Notes under the pieces: model-generated
The model's input: the letters and a program-made list of their open reading frames with translations, nothing else
Database searches by the model: none
Told to the model about the DNA's origin: nothing
Assembly: GCA_017514345.1 (NCBI GenBank)
Contig: JAFWKC010000139.1
Location: 1-35,239, forward strand
DNA length: 35,239 nucleotides
Source: Eubacterium sp.
GTDB lineage: Bacteria > Bacillota > Clostridia > Oscillospirales > Acutalibacteraceae
Direction of reading: 5' to 3'
Shown: piece by piece, positions 23,602 through 32,260 of the stretch
How positions within the stretch are numbered: the stretch's first letter is position 1
Layout: the number at the start of each line of letters is the position of its first letter
Made by a program: the position numbers and the translations under genes

Positions 23602-24468
23602 ATGAAAATCAGAAAAGCTATAATCCCCGCTGCAGGTCTTGGCACAAGAGTGCTTCCTGCTTCGAAGGCAGTACCGAAGGAAATGCTAAACATCGTGGAC
23701 AAGCCAGCTATTCAGTATATCGTTGAAGAGGCGTTTGCAAGCGGAATTGAAGAGGTATTGATTATCACTAACCGCGGCAAGGGTGCTATTGAGGACCATT
23801 TTGACCACGCCTTTGAGCTTGAAACAAAGCTCGCAGGAAATCCTGATAAGGCAAAAATCCTCGAGGACGTTATGGTTCCTGCAACGCTTGGCAACGTATA
23901 CTTCCTTCGCCAGAAGGAAACGGGCGGACTCGGTCACGCCGTGCTTTGTGCAAAGAGCTTTGTCGGCGACGAGCCGTTTGCAATTCTTTACGGCGACGAC
24001 GTAATTATTTCGGAAAAGCCCGTAACTCAGCAGCTTATTGACGCATACGAAAAATACAGCAAGGGAGCCGTTGGCGTAAGCGCGGTCAGCGACGAGGACG
24101 TTATGAAATACTGCTCGCTTGCAGTTAATCCGCTCGACGGCAACTGCTACGATTGCTACGATATGATTGAAAAGCCGAAGAAGGAAGAAATTATGAGTAA
24201 TTTTTCTATCCTCGGCAGAGTTATTATGCCGCCCGAAATTTTCGATATTCTTGAAAACACCGAAAAGGGCGCAGGCGGCGAGCTTCAGCTTACTGACGCG
24301 ATGAAAACCCTTGCTCAGAAAGAGGGCGTTATCGCCGTTGATTACGAAGGCACGCGCTACGATATGGGCAACAAGCTCGGCATTTTAAAGGCTAATATCG
24401 AGGTTGGACTAAAGCACCCCGAAATCAAGGACGGTCTTCGTGAATATCTCAAAAACCTTGATTTTTAA
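23602..24468 (+). CDS. galU: UTP-glucose-1-phosphate uridylyltransferase
   Basis: 288 residues. It makes UDP-glucose for glycolipids, wall polymers and exopolysaccharide. The nucleotide-binding signature AAGLGTRVLPASKAVPKEML is at residues 10-29, with ETGGLGHAVLCAKSFVGDEPF, the metal-binding YGDD, the sugar-binding MIEKPKK and GGELQLTDAM. All are standard for bacterial GalU, and the length is normal. An AAGGAG site lies about 8 nt before the ATG. Confidence 0.97.
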   Translation: MKIRKAIIPAAGLGTRVLPASKAVPKEMLNIVDKPAIQYIVEEAFASGIEEVLIITNRGKGAIEDHFDHAFELETKLAGNPDKAKILEDVMVPATLGNVYFLRQKETGGLGHAVLCAKSFVGDEPFAILYGDDVIISEKPVTQQLIDAYEKYSKGAVGVSAVSDEDVMKYCSLAVNPLDGNCYDCYDMIEKPKKEEIMSNFSILGRVIMPPEIFDILENTEKGAGGELQLTDAMKTLAQKEGVIAVDYEGTRYDMGNKLGILKANIEVGLKHPEIKDGLREYLKNLDF

Positions 24469-24500
24469 ACAATTTTCTTACAAGAGGACGAATCTAAATA

Positions 24501-25577
24501 ATGAATCAAAACCCCTACAACAATCAATTTAACAATTATTATCCTCAGCAGCACGGCGTGTATTATCAGCCGCAGCTGACGCCTGCTCAGATTCAGCAGC
24601 AGCAACGTCAGGCGCAGATGATACACGAGCACCAAAGCAAAGAAAAAAAGCAAATCCTGACGGCAGGCTTTGCGCTTGGAATAACGCTTATTGTCAATCT
24701 GATGGTTCAGGTAATCGGCGTGTCCTTAATTCAGTCGATGGGCAAATACGATTTGTTCCAGAATTCGTTTATATATCAGCATTCGATAAACATTCTGCTC
24801 GTTGACGTTTGCTCGCTTGTAGTGCCGTTTCTTGTGCTTTCGTTAATGTTCAGAAGCCGTTTCAAAACGCCCGTAGTGCCGTGCGAAAAAATCGGCTTTA
24901 TCAAATGCGCTTCGTGGGTGTTCGTCGGGCTTGCAGTATGCCTTGGCGCAAATATACTTACAAACGGCGTTATAGAGATATTCAAGCAATTCGGCTACGA
25001 GCTGACAAAAACTGAAGCCCTTAAACCGAATTCGCCCGTTGAGTGTATTCTGCTCATATTTTCTACTGCCGTTGCGCCCGCGATATGCGAGGAATTTTCA
25101 ATGCGCTGCGTATCGCTCGGACTGCTCAGGAAGCACGGCAAAGCGTTTGCCGTAGTGGCTGTGAGCATCGTGTTCGGTCTGCTTCACGGCAACGTAATTC
25201 AGTTCGTGTTTGCGTTCACTATCGGGCTTATTCTCGGCTACGTTACGATTGTTACTGACAGCGTCGTTCCAGCTATGTTCATACACGGCTTTAATAACGG
25301 CCTTTCGGTAATGCAGGATATTTTCAAATACGCTACAGACGAAAAAACAGCAAACATAGCAACGGGCGTATGCACTATCGGAATTCTGCTGTTCGGCGTA
25401 CTCGGACTCGTTTATCTGATTGTGAAAAAACAGCTTGTGCCGAAAAAAGAGCCTGAGCTTGCAGAGCCGTACAGGGTTAACTTCTTTGTCAGGCTCGCAC
25501 TGCTCGCGCCTGGACTGTTTGTTCCGTTCCTTATTCTGATTTACCTGACGAGCAAAACGATTGTACCGATATCATAA
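24501..25577 (+). CDS. CPBP family intramembrane glutamic protease
   Basis: 358 residues. The N-terminal about 50 residues are Gln/Asn/Tyr/Pro-rich and lie in the cytoplasm. Eight or so membrane helices follow. The three catalytic motifs of the CPBP (Abi/CAAX, Rce1-like) family are complete: EEFSMR, FGLLHGN and HGFNN. Such proteases cleave within the membrane; in bacteria some process or protect against peptides, others act in signalling. The substrate here is unknown. Transcribed after galU (32-nt gap) and touching tadA. Confidence 0.9.
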   Translation: MNQNPYNNQFNNYYPQQHGVYYQPQLTPAQIQQQQRQAQMIHEHQSKEKKQILTAGFALGITLIVNLMVQVIGVSLIQSMGKYDLFQNSFIYQHSINILLVDVCSLVVPFLVLSLMFRSRFKTPVVPCEKIGFIKCASWVFVGLAVCLGANILTNGVIEIFKQFGYELTKTEALKPNSPVECILLIFSTAVAPAICEEFSMRCVSLGLLRKHGKAFAVVAVSIVFGLLHGNVIQFVFAFTIGLILGYVTIVTDSVVPAMFIHGFNNGLSVMQDIFKYATDEKTANIATGVCTIGILLFGVLGLVYLIVKKQLVPKKEPELAEPYRVNFFVRLALLAPGLFVPFLILIYLTSKTIVPIS

Positions 25578-25579
25578 CT

Positions 25580-26020
25580 ATGGAAAATAAATATATGAGG
25601 CGGGCTCTCCAGCTCGCAGAAATATGCAAAGCCGACGGCGAGGTTCCCGTCGGCGCAGTAATTGTAAAGAACGGCGAGATTATTTCGGAGGGTAGAAACA
25701 GGCGCGAAAGCGGCAAAAACGCCCTCTATCACGCCGAAATTGAAGCTATCGACAACGCCTGCAAAACGCTTGGCGGCTGGCGGCTCGACGGCTGTGATTT
25801 ATACGTCACACTTGAGCCGTGCCCGATGTGCGCGGGAGCCGCAATCAACGCGCGGATAAAAACGGTTTACTTCGGAGCATACGACAGCAAGGCAGGCTCC
25901 TTCGGCTCGGTCGAGGACTTCAACCGACTGAACTACAACCACAAGGTCGAAATTATCGGCGGCGTAATGGAAAAGGAATGTGAAAAAATCCTCACCGATT
26001 TTTTTAAAAGCATAAGATAA
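25580..26020 (+). CDS. tadA: tRNA-specific adenosine deaminase
   Basis: 146 residues. It changes A34 to inosine in the anticodon of tRNA-Arg(ACG). Zinc ligands and catalytic Glu are present: HAEI (His51, Glu53) and PCPMC (Cys81, Cys84), plus VPVGAVIV and ARIKTVYFGAYDSKAGS. The Asn-Ala-Leu-Tyr before HAEI is found in a subset of Clostridia TadA proteins. The ATG lies 2 nt after the stop of the protease gene and has no Shine-Dalgarno of its own, so translation is probably coupled. Confidence 0.93.
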   Translation: MENKYMRRALQLAEICKADGEVPVGAVIVKNGEIISEGRNRRESGKNALYHAEIEAIDNACKTLGGWRLDGCDLYVTLEPCPMCAGAAINARIKTVYFGAYDSKAGSFGSVEDFNRLNYNHKVEIIGGVMEKECEKILTDFFKSIR

Positions 26021-26065
26021 AAAATTCCCGACACCTTTAAGCGAGGTGTCGGGATTATTTATTAT
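26021..26065. terminator. Bidirectional terminator between tadA and leuB
   Basis: A perfect 11-bp stem (TCCCGACACCT and complement, 7-nt loop) flanked by A's on the left and T-rich sequence on the right. It serves two convergent operons and overlaps the leuB stop. Confidence 0.92.
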
Positions 26066-27132
26066 AACAGGCTTGCTACAAGGTCGCCCATCTGAGAGGT
26101 CGTTACGGCGTCGAAGCCGTCCTCGAAAATATCGGGCGTGCGCGCCTTGGTAAGCGCCTTGTCAACAGCGTTTTCGATAGCCTCGGCAGCTTCGATTTCG
26201 CCGAAGGTATAGCGAAGCATCATAGCAACCGAAAGGATTGTTGCAAGCGGATTTGCCTTGCCCTGACCTGCGATGTCGGGTGCTGAGCCGTGAATAGGCT
26301 CGTACAGTCCGAACGTTCCCTCAGCGAGAGAAGCAGATGCAAGCATACCGATTGAGCCGCTTATCATCGAAGCCTCGTCCGAAAGAATGTCGCCGAAAAT
26401 GTTCGAGGTGACAATCGTGTCAAACTGGTTCGGGTTGCGTACAAGCTGCATAGCGCAGTTGTCAACGTACATATACGAAACCTCAACCTCTGGGTAATCC
26501 TCGGCAACCTCAGCCATAACCTTGCGCCACAGACGCGAGGAATCAAGCACGTTAGCCTTGTCTACGCAGGTAAGCCTCTTGTCGCGCTTCATAGCGTACT
26601 CAAAGCCCGCCTTGACGATGCGCTTGATTTCGGGATAAGTGTAACGCTCGGTGTCGTACGCGCCGACAACGCCGTTTTCCTCATACGTTCCGCGGTCGCC
26701 GAAATAAATGCCGCCTGTAAGCTCGCGCACAATCAGAATATCAAGTCCGTCGCCGATAATTTCCTCCTTAATCGGAGAAGCGCTCTTGAGCGGAGCAAAA
26801 ATCTTTGCAGGACGGAGGTTTGCAAAAAGTCCCAAATCCTCACGTATTGCAAGAAGTCCCTTTTCTGGACGGTTGCTTCCTGGCTGGTCGTCCCAGGCAG
26901 GACCGCCTACGGCGCCGAGAAGAACAGCGTCGGACGCCTTGCACACGTCAGCGGTAGCCTGAGGATACGGAACGCCCGTTTCGTCAATAGCGCAGCCGCC
27001 GAGAAGCTGATAATTATAATTGAACTTAAAACCGAATTTGTCGCCCGCCTTGTCGAGCACCTTTATAGCCTCGTCAACGATTTCGGGACCGATACCGTCG
27101 CCCTTTAATACTGTAATATTAAACTCTTTCAT
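26062..27132 (-). CDS. leuB: 3-isopropylmalate dehydrogenase
   Basis: 356 residues. It oxidises and decarboxylates 3-isopropylmalate with NAD+, the third step of leucine synthesis. Seen: [21 protein letters not shown], the catalytic-lysine region [15 protein letters not shown] and the metal-binding [27 protein letters not shown]. The ATG at 27132 is preferred over one two codons earlier, because AAGGAG would be too close to the first. It follows leuA by 16 nt, so both are under the T-box. leuC and leuD are not in this window. Confidence 0.97.
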   Translation of the reverse strand: MKEFNITVLKGDGIGPEIVDEAIKVLDKAGDKFGFKFNYNYQLLGGCAIDETGVPYPQATADVCKASDAVLLGAVGGPAWDDQPGSNRPEKGLLAIREDLGLFANLRPAKIFAPLKSASPIKEEIIGDGLDILIVRELTGGIYFGDRGTYEENGVVGAYDTERYTYPEIKRIVKAGFEYAMKRDKRLTCVDKANVLDSSRLWRKVMAEVAEDYPEVEVSYMYVDNCAMQLVRNPNQFDTIVTSNIFGDILSDEASMISGSIGMLASASLAEGTFGLYEPIHGSAPDIAGQGKANPLATILSVAMMLRYTFGEIEAAEAIENAVDKALTKARTPDIFEDGFDAVTTSQMGDLVASLL

Positions 27133-27148
27133 TCTCATTCTCCTTGTA

Positions 27149-28885
27149 TTAGCAAATGTCGAAGATGCCTGGCATCGTGTCGTCGCGGAACGTATCTGGC
27201 TGGTCGCGGTTGATAGCGCAGATAATACCCTTCATCGAAGCGTAGCTGATATTATGGCTTACGCCGATACCGAACACGTCCTTGCCCTCTGGATTTTTAA
27301 GGTGAATATAGCTGATAGCCTTTGAGTCCGAGCCTACGGCGATAGCGTGCTCGCTGTAGTCGATAAACTCATAGCCCGTAATTCCGATTTTCTGAATTGC
27401 CGTAAAGAACGCGCCGATAGGACCGCTTCCCTCGCCCTTAATGCTTACAGGACCGCCGTTCTTATAGGTGATTGTACCCTCAAACTTAACGCTTGAAAGC
27501 TCCTCGTCCTCAACCTTTTCTTCATATACCTTGTAGTTGCGGAGTCTGTACGGACCTGCAACGTTTCTGTATTCCTTCTGGAAAAGGTCGAACACCTCGC
27601 TTGCGGAAAGCTCCTTGCCCTTTTCGTCGCACGCCTTCTGTACGACTGCGCCGAATTCGGGATGCATAGCCTTTGGCATCTTGATGCCGTAATCGTTTGC
27701 AAGGATATACGCCGTGCCGCCCTTACCCGACTGAGAATTGATACGGATAATCGGCTCGTATTCGCGTCCGACGTCGGCGGGGTCGATAGGAAGATACGGT
27801 ACCTCCCACATTTCGGTCTTGCTCTCGTCCATATACATTTTGCCCTTGTTGATAGCGTCCTGATGAGAGCCTGAAAATGCAGTAAACACAAGCTCGCCTG
27901 CGTACGGATGACGCGGCGGAACCTCCATCTTTGTGCAGCGCTCATAAACCTCTTTTATTTTCTTTATATCATGGAAATCAAGCTCGGGGTCAACGCCCTG
28001 CGTCCACATATTAAGCGCAAGCGTAACAACGTCGACGTTACCCGTTCTTTCGCCGTTACCGAAAAGCGTACCCTCTACACGGTCAGCGCCTGCCATAAGT
28101 GCAAGCTCTGTTGCGGCAACGCCTTCACCGCGGTCATTATGCGGGTGAAGCGAAATAATCGCAGCGTCACGGTTCGGCAAATGACGGCAGAAGTATTCAA
28201 TCTGGTCAGCGTAACCGTTCGGCGTTGAACATTCAACAGTCGACGGAAGGTTAAGAATAATCGGATTGTCCTTCGTGATATGAAGCGACTCCATAACCTG
28301 ACGGCAAATCTCAACAGCGTTGTCCATCTCAGTTCCCGTGAACGACTCGGGTGAATACTCAAAACGGATATTCATATCGGGATTGTTTTTCTTTTCTTCC
28401 TCAGTAAGCTCGTAAATGAGCTTTGCGCCCTTGACTGCAATATCAATAACGCCCTGCATATCGGTTTTGAAAACGACCTTGCGCTGAAGCGTTGAGGTTG
28501 AATTATAAAAATGCACGATAACGTTCTTTGCGCCGTGAATAGCCTCGAACGTCTTTTTGATAAGGTGAGGTCTTGCCTGAACGAGTACCTGAATAGTAAC
28601 GTCGTCGGGAATATAGCCGCCGTCGATAAGCGTACGCAAAATTTCGTATTCCGTTTCGCTCGCAGACGGGAAGCCTACCTCAATTTCCTTGAAGCCGACG
28701 TCAATAAGCGTCTGGAAAAATTCGAGCTTTTCCTGTAAATTCATCGGGTCGACAAGCGCCTGATTACCGTCGCGCAAGTCAACCGAGCACCATACGGGCG
28801 CCTTTGTGATAACATTATTAGGCCACTGCCTGTCAGGAATGTTAATCGGCTTGAACGGTGTGTACTTTTGATAACCTTTTTTCAT
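27149..28885 (-). CDS. leuA: 2-isopropylmalate synthase
   Basis: 578 residues. It condenses acetyl-CoA with 2-oxoisovalerate, the committed and leucine-inhibited step. The TIM-barrel shows [13 protein letters not shown] and the metal-binding [37 protein letters not shown]. The C-terminal LeuA allosteric domain (about 450-578) includes [14 protein letters not shown]. Length and sequence fit the longer LeuA type 2 found in actinobacteria, fungi and some Firmicutes. The start has GGAAGGAG 6 nt upstream; an in-frame extension to 28933 runs into the T-box terminator and was rejected. Confidence 0.97.
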   Translation of the reverse strand: MKKGYQKYTPFKPINIPDRQWPNNVITKAPVWCSVDLRDGNQALVDPMNLQEKLEFFQTLIDVGFKEIEVGFPSASETEYEILRTLIDGGYIPDDVTIQVLVQARPHLIKKTFEAIHGAKNVIVHFYNSTSTLQRKVVFKTDMQGVIDIAVKGAKLIYELTEEEKKNNPDMNIRFEYSPESFTGTEMDNAVEICRQVMESLHITKDNPIILNLPSTVECSTPNGYADQIEYFCRHLPNRDAAIISLHPHNDRGEGVAATELALMAGADRVEGTLFGNGERTGNVDVVTLALNMWTQGVDPELDFHDIKKIKEVYERCTKMEVPPRHPYAGELVFTAFSGSHQDAINKGKMYMDESKTEMWEVPYLPIDPADVGREYEPIIRINSQSGKGGTAYILANDYGIKMPKAMHPEFGAVVQKACDEKGKELSASEVFDLFQKEYRNVAGPYRLRNYKVYEEKVEDEELSSVKFEGTITYKNGGPVSIKGEGSGPIGAFFTAIQKIGITGYEFIDYSEHAIAVGSDSKAISYIHLKNPEGKDVFGIGVSHNISYASMKGIICAINRDQPDTFRDDTMPGIFDIC

Positions 28886-28910
28886 AGTAATCTCCTTCCT
28901 GTGCGGAGTA

Positions 28911-29190
28911 AAATAAAAAACACTCCTACACAACGTATAGGGGCGTCATAACACGCGGTACCACCCTACTTCGGCAGAAGGTAAACTGCCCTTTAGCGTC
29001 AAGCAACGCCTTAACCGTTAACGAGGTTAACCGTCTGTCCCTATTGATTGCTATTCAGGACAGCGACTCCGCAGAGAGCTATGCATCAATCATTCCGTAT
29101 CGGCTTACACCAACCGCCGACTCGCTGAAACTGAAATGAAAAATCTTTTTCTGCATCACAGTCTTTTGTAGGTACTGTTTAATTTTCAGT
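28911..29190 (-). promoter_or_regulatory. T-box riboswitch leader of leuA-leuB
   Basis: The conserved T-box sequence AGGGTGGTACCGCG is at 28967-28954 on the minus strand. It is followed by a terminator hairpin (arms 28943-28935 and 28931-28923) and a T-run (28920-28911), 25 nt before leuA. Upstream is a long structured leader with a stem-I-like CAGCGA/TCGCTG helix, the GGTGTA loop typical of the stem I tip and a CTGTCC/GGGACAG stem. Uncharged tRNA would favour the antiterminator and switch the genes on. A CTC leucine triplet at about 29078-29074 may be the specifier, but I could not fit it to the model with certainty. Confidence 0.93.
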
Positions 29191-29196
29191 AAAGTT

Positions 29197-29224
29197 ATTA
29201 TAACAGATTAAAAATATTTGTCAA
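29197..29224 (-). promoter_or_regulatory. Sigma-A promoter of the leuA T-box leader
   Basis: Perfect TTGACA and TATAAT boxes are 16 nt apart on the minus strand. Confidence 0.9.
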
Positions 29225-29230
29225 GGGAAA

Positions 29231-29357
29231 GATTTGCTGTGCAAATCGGTTCTTTGGCTTTAAGTGTTGAGTGTTGAGCTTTAGGGTGGACTTCGTCCAC
29301 ACCTATTATAATAGCCGTGCGCAGCACCAACGAGCTGAAAACTGAATACTGAATACT
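29231..29357. repeat. Heptad-armed palindromic repeat element (copy C)
   Basis: Contains GATTTGC-TGT-GCAAATC (29231-29247), a left arm of two AGTGTTG 7-mers (29263-29276), GTGGAC-TTC-GTCCAC (29286-29300), GTGC-GCA-GCAC (29317-29327) and a right arm of three 7-mers (GAAAACT, GAATACT, GAATACT; 29337-29357). The right arm is an imperfect inverted copy of the left arm and abuts the A-run of the next terminator. No coding potential. Confidence 0.68.
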
Positions 29358-29384
29358 AAAAAAGGACTGCCGAAGCAGTCCTTT
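29356..29384 (-). terminator. Terminator of the ABC importer operon
   Basis: A perfect 10-bp stem (AAAGGACTGC/GCAGTCCTTT) with a TTCG loop, followed by a T-run on the minus strand. Confidence 0.93.
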
Positions 29385-29387
29385 TGC

Positions 29388-30185
29388 TTATTCTGCTAAC
29401 AACATTCTGTCGTTGTCGAGATCCTCGCCTGAGCCTGTCTTGAACTTTTCGAGCAGGTCGGCTTTATGAAGTGCTTTCTTCTCCTCGCCCGACACGTCGT
29501 AAATAATCTTGCCGTCGTTCATCATAACAAGACGGTTACCGATATTGATAGCGTCGCGCATATTATGCGTAATCATAATTGTTGTAAGGTTGTTTTCCTT
29601 AACAATCTTTTCTGTAAGGTCAAGCACCTTCTTTGCAGTCTTTGGGTCAAGCGCTGCCGTATGCTCGTCAAGAAGCAGGAGCTTCGGCTTTCTCAGCGTT
29701 GCCATAAGAAGCGTGATAGCCTGACGCTGTCCGCCCGAAAGAAGTCCTACCTTTGAGGTAAGTCTGTCCTCCAGACCGAGGTCAAGGTGAGCAAGCATTT
29801 CGCGAAGCTGCTCCTTTTCCTTGCGGCGCACGCCTGGGCCAAGACCTCTGCGTTCGCCTCGTCTTGCTGCAAGAGCAAGGTTTTCAAGGATTTGCATATT
29901 TGCCGCAGTACCCGTCATCGGGTCCTGGAAAACGCGTCCGATATACTTTGCACGCTTGTGCTCAGGAAGCTTCGTTACGTCGTCGCCGTCAATAATAATC
30001 TGGCCGCAGTCAACGGGATAAACGCCCGCAACCATATTGAGCATTGTCGATTTACCTGCGCCGTTGCCGCCGATAACCGTTACAAAATCGCCCTCGTTAA
30101 GGACTAAGTCAACGCCGCAAAGCGCCTTTTTTTCGTTAATCGTTCCAGGGTTAAAGGTTTTGTGTACGTTCTTAATTTCAAGCAT
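29388..30185 (-). CDS. ABC transporter ATP-binding protein (TrpZ-like)
   Basis: 265 residues. It powers the importer encoded by the three genes before it. Walker A GGNGAGKST, Q-loop VFQDP, signature LSGGQRQAI, Walker B LLLLDEHTAALD and the switch His in MITHNM are all present. The His in DEHTAALD, where most have DEPTAALD, is usual in the ATPases that accompany ABC_sub_bind importers, such as the pneumococcal TrpXYZ tryptophan system. The ATG shares one base with the permease stop (TAATG). Substrate specificity cannot be read from the sequence; aromatic amino acids are the best guess. Confidence 0.92.
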   Translation of the reverse strand: MLEIKNVHKTFNPGTINEKKALCGVDLVLNEGDFVTVIGGNGAGKSTMLNMVAGVYPVDCGQIIIDGDDVTKLPEHKRAKYIGRVFQDPMTGTAANMQILENLALAARRGERRGLGPGVRRKEKEQLREMLAHLDLGLEDRLTSKVGLLSGGQRQAITLLMATLRKPKLLLLDEHTAALDPKTAKKVLDLTEKIVKENNLTTIMITHNMRDAINIGNRLVMMNDGKIIYDVSGEEKKALHKADLLEKFKTGSGEDLDNDRMLLAE

Positions 30186-31084
30186 TATTCCTTAACCTCC
30201 TTCGACTTAACGTGTGTTTCTGCGTATCTGCTTCTGAGGTAAGGGATACCGAGGAATACAGCAACGATTGCCGCCGTGAGAAGCTTAAGGTCATCTGTGT
30301 TAAGACCAAGGCTGATAACGAACTGCATTACGATATAGTAGATGATACCGCCGAGCGCAACAGCAAGAAGCTTGAGCGCAAAGTTCTTGAACAGCTTGCC
30401 GAAAATAACCTCGCCGATAATAACTGCGGCAAGACCGACTACGATTGCGCCGCGTCCCATATTGATATCGGCAAAGCCCTGATACTGAGCGAGAAGTCCG
30501 CCCGAAAGAGCAACAAGACCGTTTGAAAGAACAAGACCGATAATCTTTGAATAATCAGTATTGATACCGTTTGCCTTTGCCATATTTATGTTACAGCCTG
30601 TAGCGCGGATTGCGTGTCCGAGCTCCGTGCCGAAGAACCAGTAAAGAATACCGATAATCGCAACAACGAAGATTGATACAACTATAATCGCCTTTGTAAC
30701 GCTCGTCATACTTGCGATAAGGTGATAGTTGTACGAGGACAGCGGCTGATTTGATTTTCCGAGTATTCTCAGATTGATTGAATACAGCGCAAGCTGCGTC
30801 AGAATACCCGCAAGAATAGGCGGTATGCCCAAAACGGTATTAAGTATACCCGTGACAAGTCCAGCAAGACATCCGACTGCAAATGCAATAAGCATAGCAA
30901 CGTAAATATTCATTCCGCCCATCATACACATAACGAGCGCAGCGCCGCCAGTTGCAAGCGTTCCGTCAACGGTCAAATCGGCAAAATCAAGCACGCGAAA
31001 CGTGATATAAACGCCGATTGCCATAATACCCCATATAAGTCCCTGCCCGATTGCGCCAGGCAGAGCATTAACAAAGGCTCCCAT
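30185..31084 (-). CDS. ABC transporter permease (TrpY-like, branched-chain type)
   Basis: 299 residues with about eight to nine membrane helices, of the same class as branched-chain amino-acid permeases. Typical motifs: GLIWGIMAIGVYITFRVLDFADLTVDGTLATGGA and the coupling region ELGHAIRATGCNINMAKANGI. The start is MGAFVNALPG behind AGAGG; the ten extra codons of the longer frame have no better site. It lies between the binding proteins and the ATPase and forms the channel as a probable homodimer. Confidence 0.92.
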   Translation of the reverse strand: MGAFVNALPGAIGQGLIWGIMAIGVYITFRVLDFADLTVDGTLATGGAALVMCMMGGMNIYVAMLIAFAVGCLAGLVTGILNTVLGIPPILAGILTQLALYSINLRILGKSNQPLSSYNYHLIASMTSVTKAIIVVSIFVVAIIGILYWFFGTELGHAIRATGCNINMAKANGINTDYSKIIGLVLSNGLVALSGGLLAQYQGFADINMGRGAIVVGLAAVIIGEVIFGKLFKNFALKLLAVALGGIIYYIVMQFVISLGLNTDDLKLLTAAIVAVFLGIPYLRSRYAETHVKSKEVKE

Positions 31085-31118
31085 AATTATTACCTCTTTC
31101 ACTTGGTTTTTCAAAAGA

Positions 31119-31149
31119 TAAGAGCAATAAGCTTAACCTATTGCTCTTA
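31119..31149 (-). terminator. Hairpin between the binding-protein and permease genes (attenuator-like)
   Basis: An 11-bp stem (TAAGAGCAATA/TATTGCTCTTA) on the minus strand, followed by TCTTTT. It is weak as a terminator but well placed to leave more binding-protein mRNA than permease mRNA. Confidence 0.6.
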
Positions 31150-31195
31150 CAATATTGCTATTATACTTTAAAGCAGTAAATTAGTCAACAGTTTT

Positions 31196-32233
31196 TTACT
31201 CAGCTGCTGAAAAATCGTAAGCTGTGTAATTATCTGGAACTGTTACGTTGTACTTGTTAGCCATATCCTCGTTTACATAGTATGTGAGGTCAGTTGGCTG
31301 CCAGATTGGCATTGTTGCAGGGTCAGTACCCTTTGAAAGAATTTCGTAAGCCATTTCACCAGCGTGAACACCGATGTCATAGTAAGAAATTGAGAAGGTT
31401 GCAACAGCGTTTGTGTTCTTGAAGATACCCTCTTCGCCTGCGATAATCGGAACGTTAGCCTCCTGACAAGCTACGTCGATAACCTGACCGTTTGAAGCAG
31501 CAGTGTTATCAGTAGGAATGTAGATAACGTCTGATTCGGAAGCAGCCTTCTTTGCTACAGCCTGAATATCGTTTGAGTCAGCGAAGGAATAGAAGGTAGT
31601 TTCGATACCGCTCTTGTCAAGAGCAGCCTTGATGCCCTCTACCTGGAAGGTTGAGTTAGCCTCTGCTGAGCAGTAAATGCAGCCAACCTTCTTAGCCTCT
31701 GGGAAGAGAGTTGTAATCTGGTTAGCCTGCTCTTCAAGAGAAGCAAGGTCGCTTACACCCGTAACGTTAATGCCTGTTGGCTCGCCTGCAGCAAGCTTAA
31801 GCTCAAGAGCTGTGCCGTAGTCAGTTACAGAAGTACCTACTACAGGAATTTTGTTTGATGCAGTAGCGTTTGCAGCAGCCTGGAGTGCAGGCGTTGCGTT
31901 AGCCATAATAAGGTCTGAGTTGTTTGATACGAACTGATTGATGATTGTCGTGCAGTTAGCGCTTTCGCCAGATGCGTTCTGAACGTCGAAGTTAACGGTG
32001 TTGCCGTCAGCCTCTGCAAGCTCAGTAAGCTTTTCCTGGAAGCCCTTTGTTGCAGCGTCAAGTGCTTCGTGCTGTACGAGCTGGCAGATACCTACGTTAA
32101 AGGTCTTGCCGCCTTCGCCGTTAGCTGCAGTTGTTTCTTCGCTTGTTCCGCCGTTTGTGCAGGCAGCAAAGATACCGCCGACCATAGCTACTGCCAAACC
32201 GATGCCAAGAACTTTTTTAACAGTTTTGTTCAT
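31196..32233 (-). CDS. ABC transporter substrate-binding lipoprotein, second copy (TrpX-like)
   Basis: 345 residues. A signal peptide ends in the lipobox FAAC (Cys25), followed by a Gly/Thr/Glu linker and an ABC_sub_bind (PF04392) domain from about residue 48. Family landmarks are GICQLVQHEALDAATKGFQ, NATPALQAAANAT, VGCIYCSAEANS, YSFADSNDIQAVAKKA and IPTDNTAASNG. It probably binds an amino acid, perhaps aromatic, outside the membrane. A GGAGG site precedes the ATG. It lies 27 nt after a closely related copy and is a tandem duplicate. Confidence 0.92.
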   Translation of the reverse strand: MNKTVKKVLGIGLAVAMVGGIFAACTNGGTSEETTAANGEGGKTFNVGICQLVQHEALDAATKGFQEKLTELAEADGNTVNFDVQNASGESANCTTIINQFVSNNSDLIMANATPALQAAANATASNKIPVVGTSVTDYGTALELKLAAGEPTGINVTGVSDLASLEEQANQITTLFPEAKKVGCIYCSAEANSTFQVEGIKAALDKSGIETTFYSFADSNDIQAVAKKAASESDVIYIPTDNTAASNGQVIDVACQEANVPIIAGEEGIFKNTNAVATFSISYYDIGVHAGEMAYEILSKGTDPATMPIWQPTDLTYYVNEDMANKYNVTVPDNYTAYDFSAAE

Positions 32234-32260
32234 TTTGTTTTCCTCCAAAGTTTTTGTTTA

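Noticed and set aside
28886..28933. N-terminal extension of leuA
   Set aside because: It would be translated from the T-box terminator; the ATG at 28885 has GGAAGGAG at the right distance.
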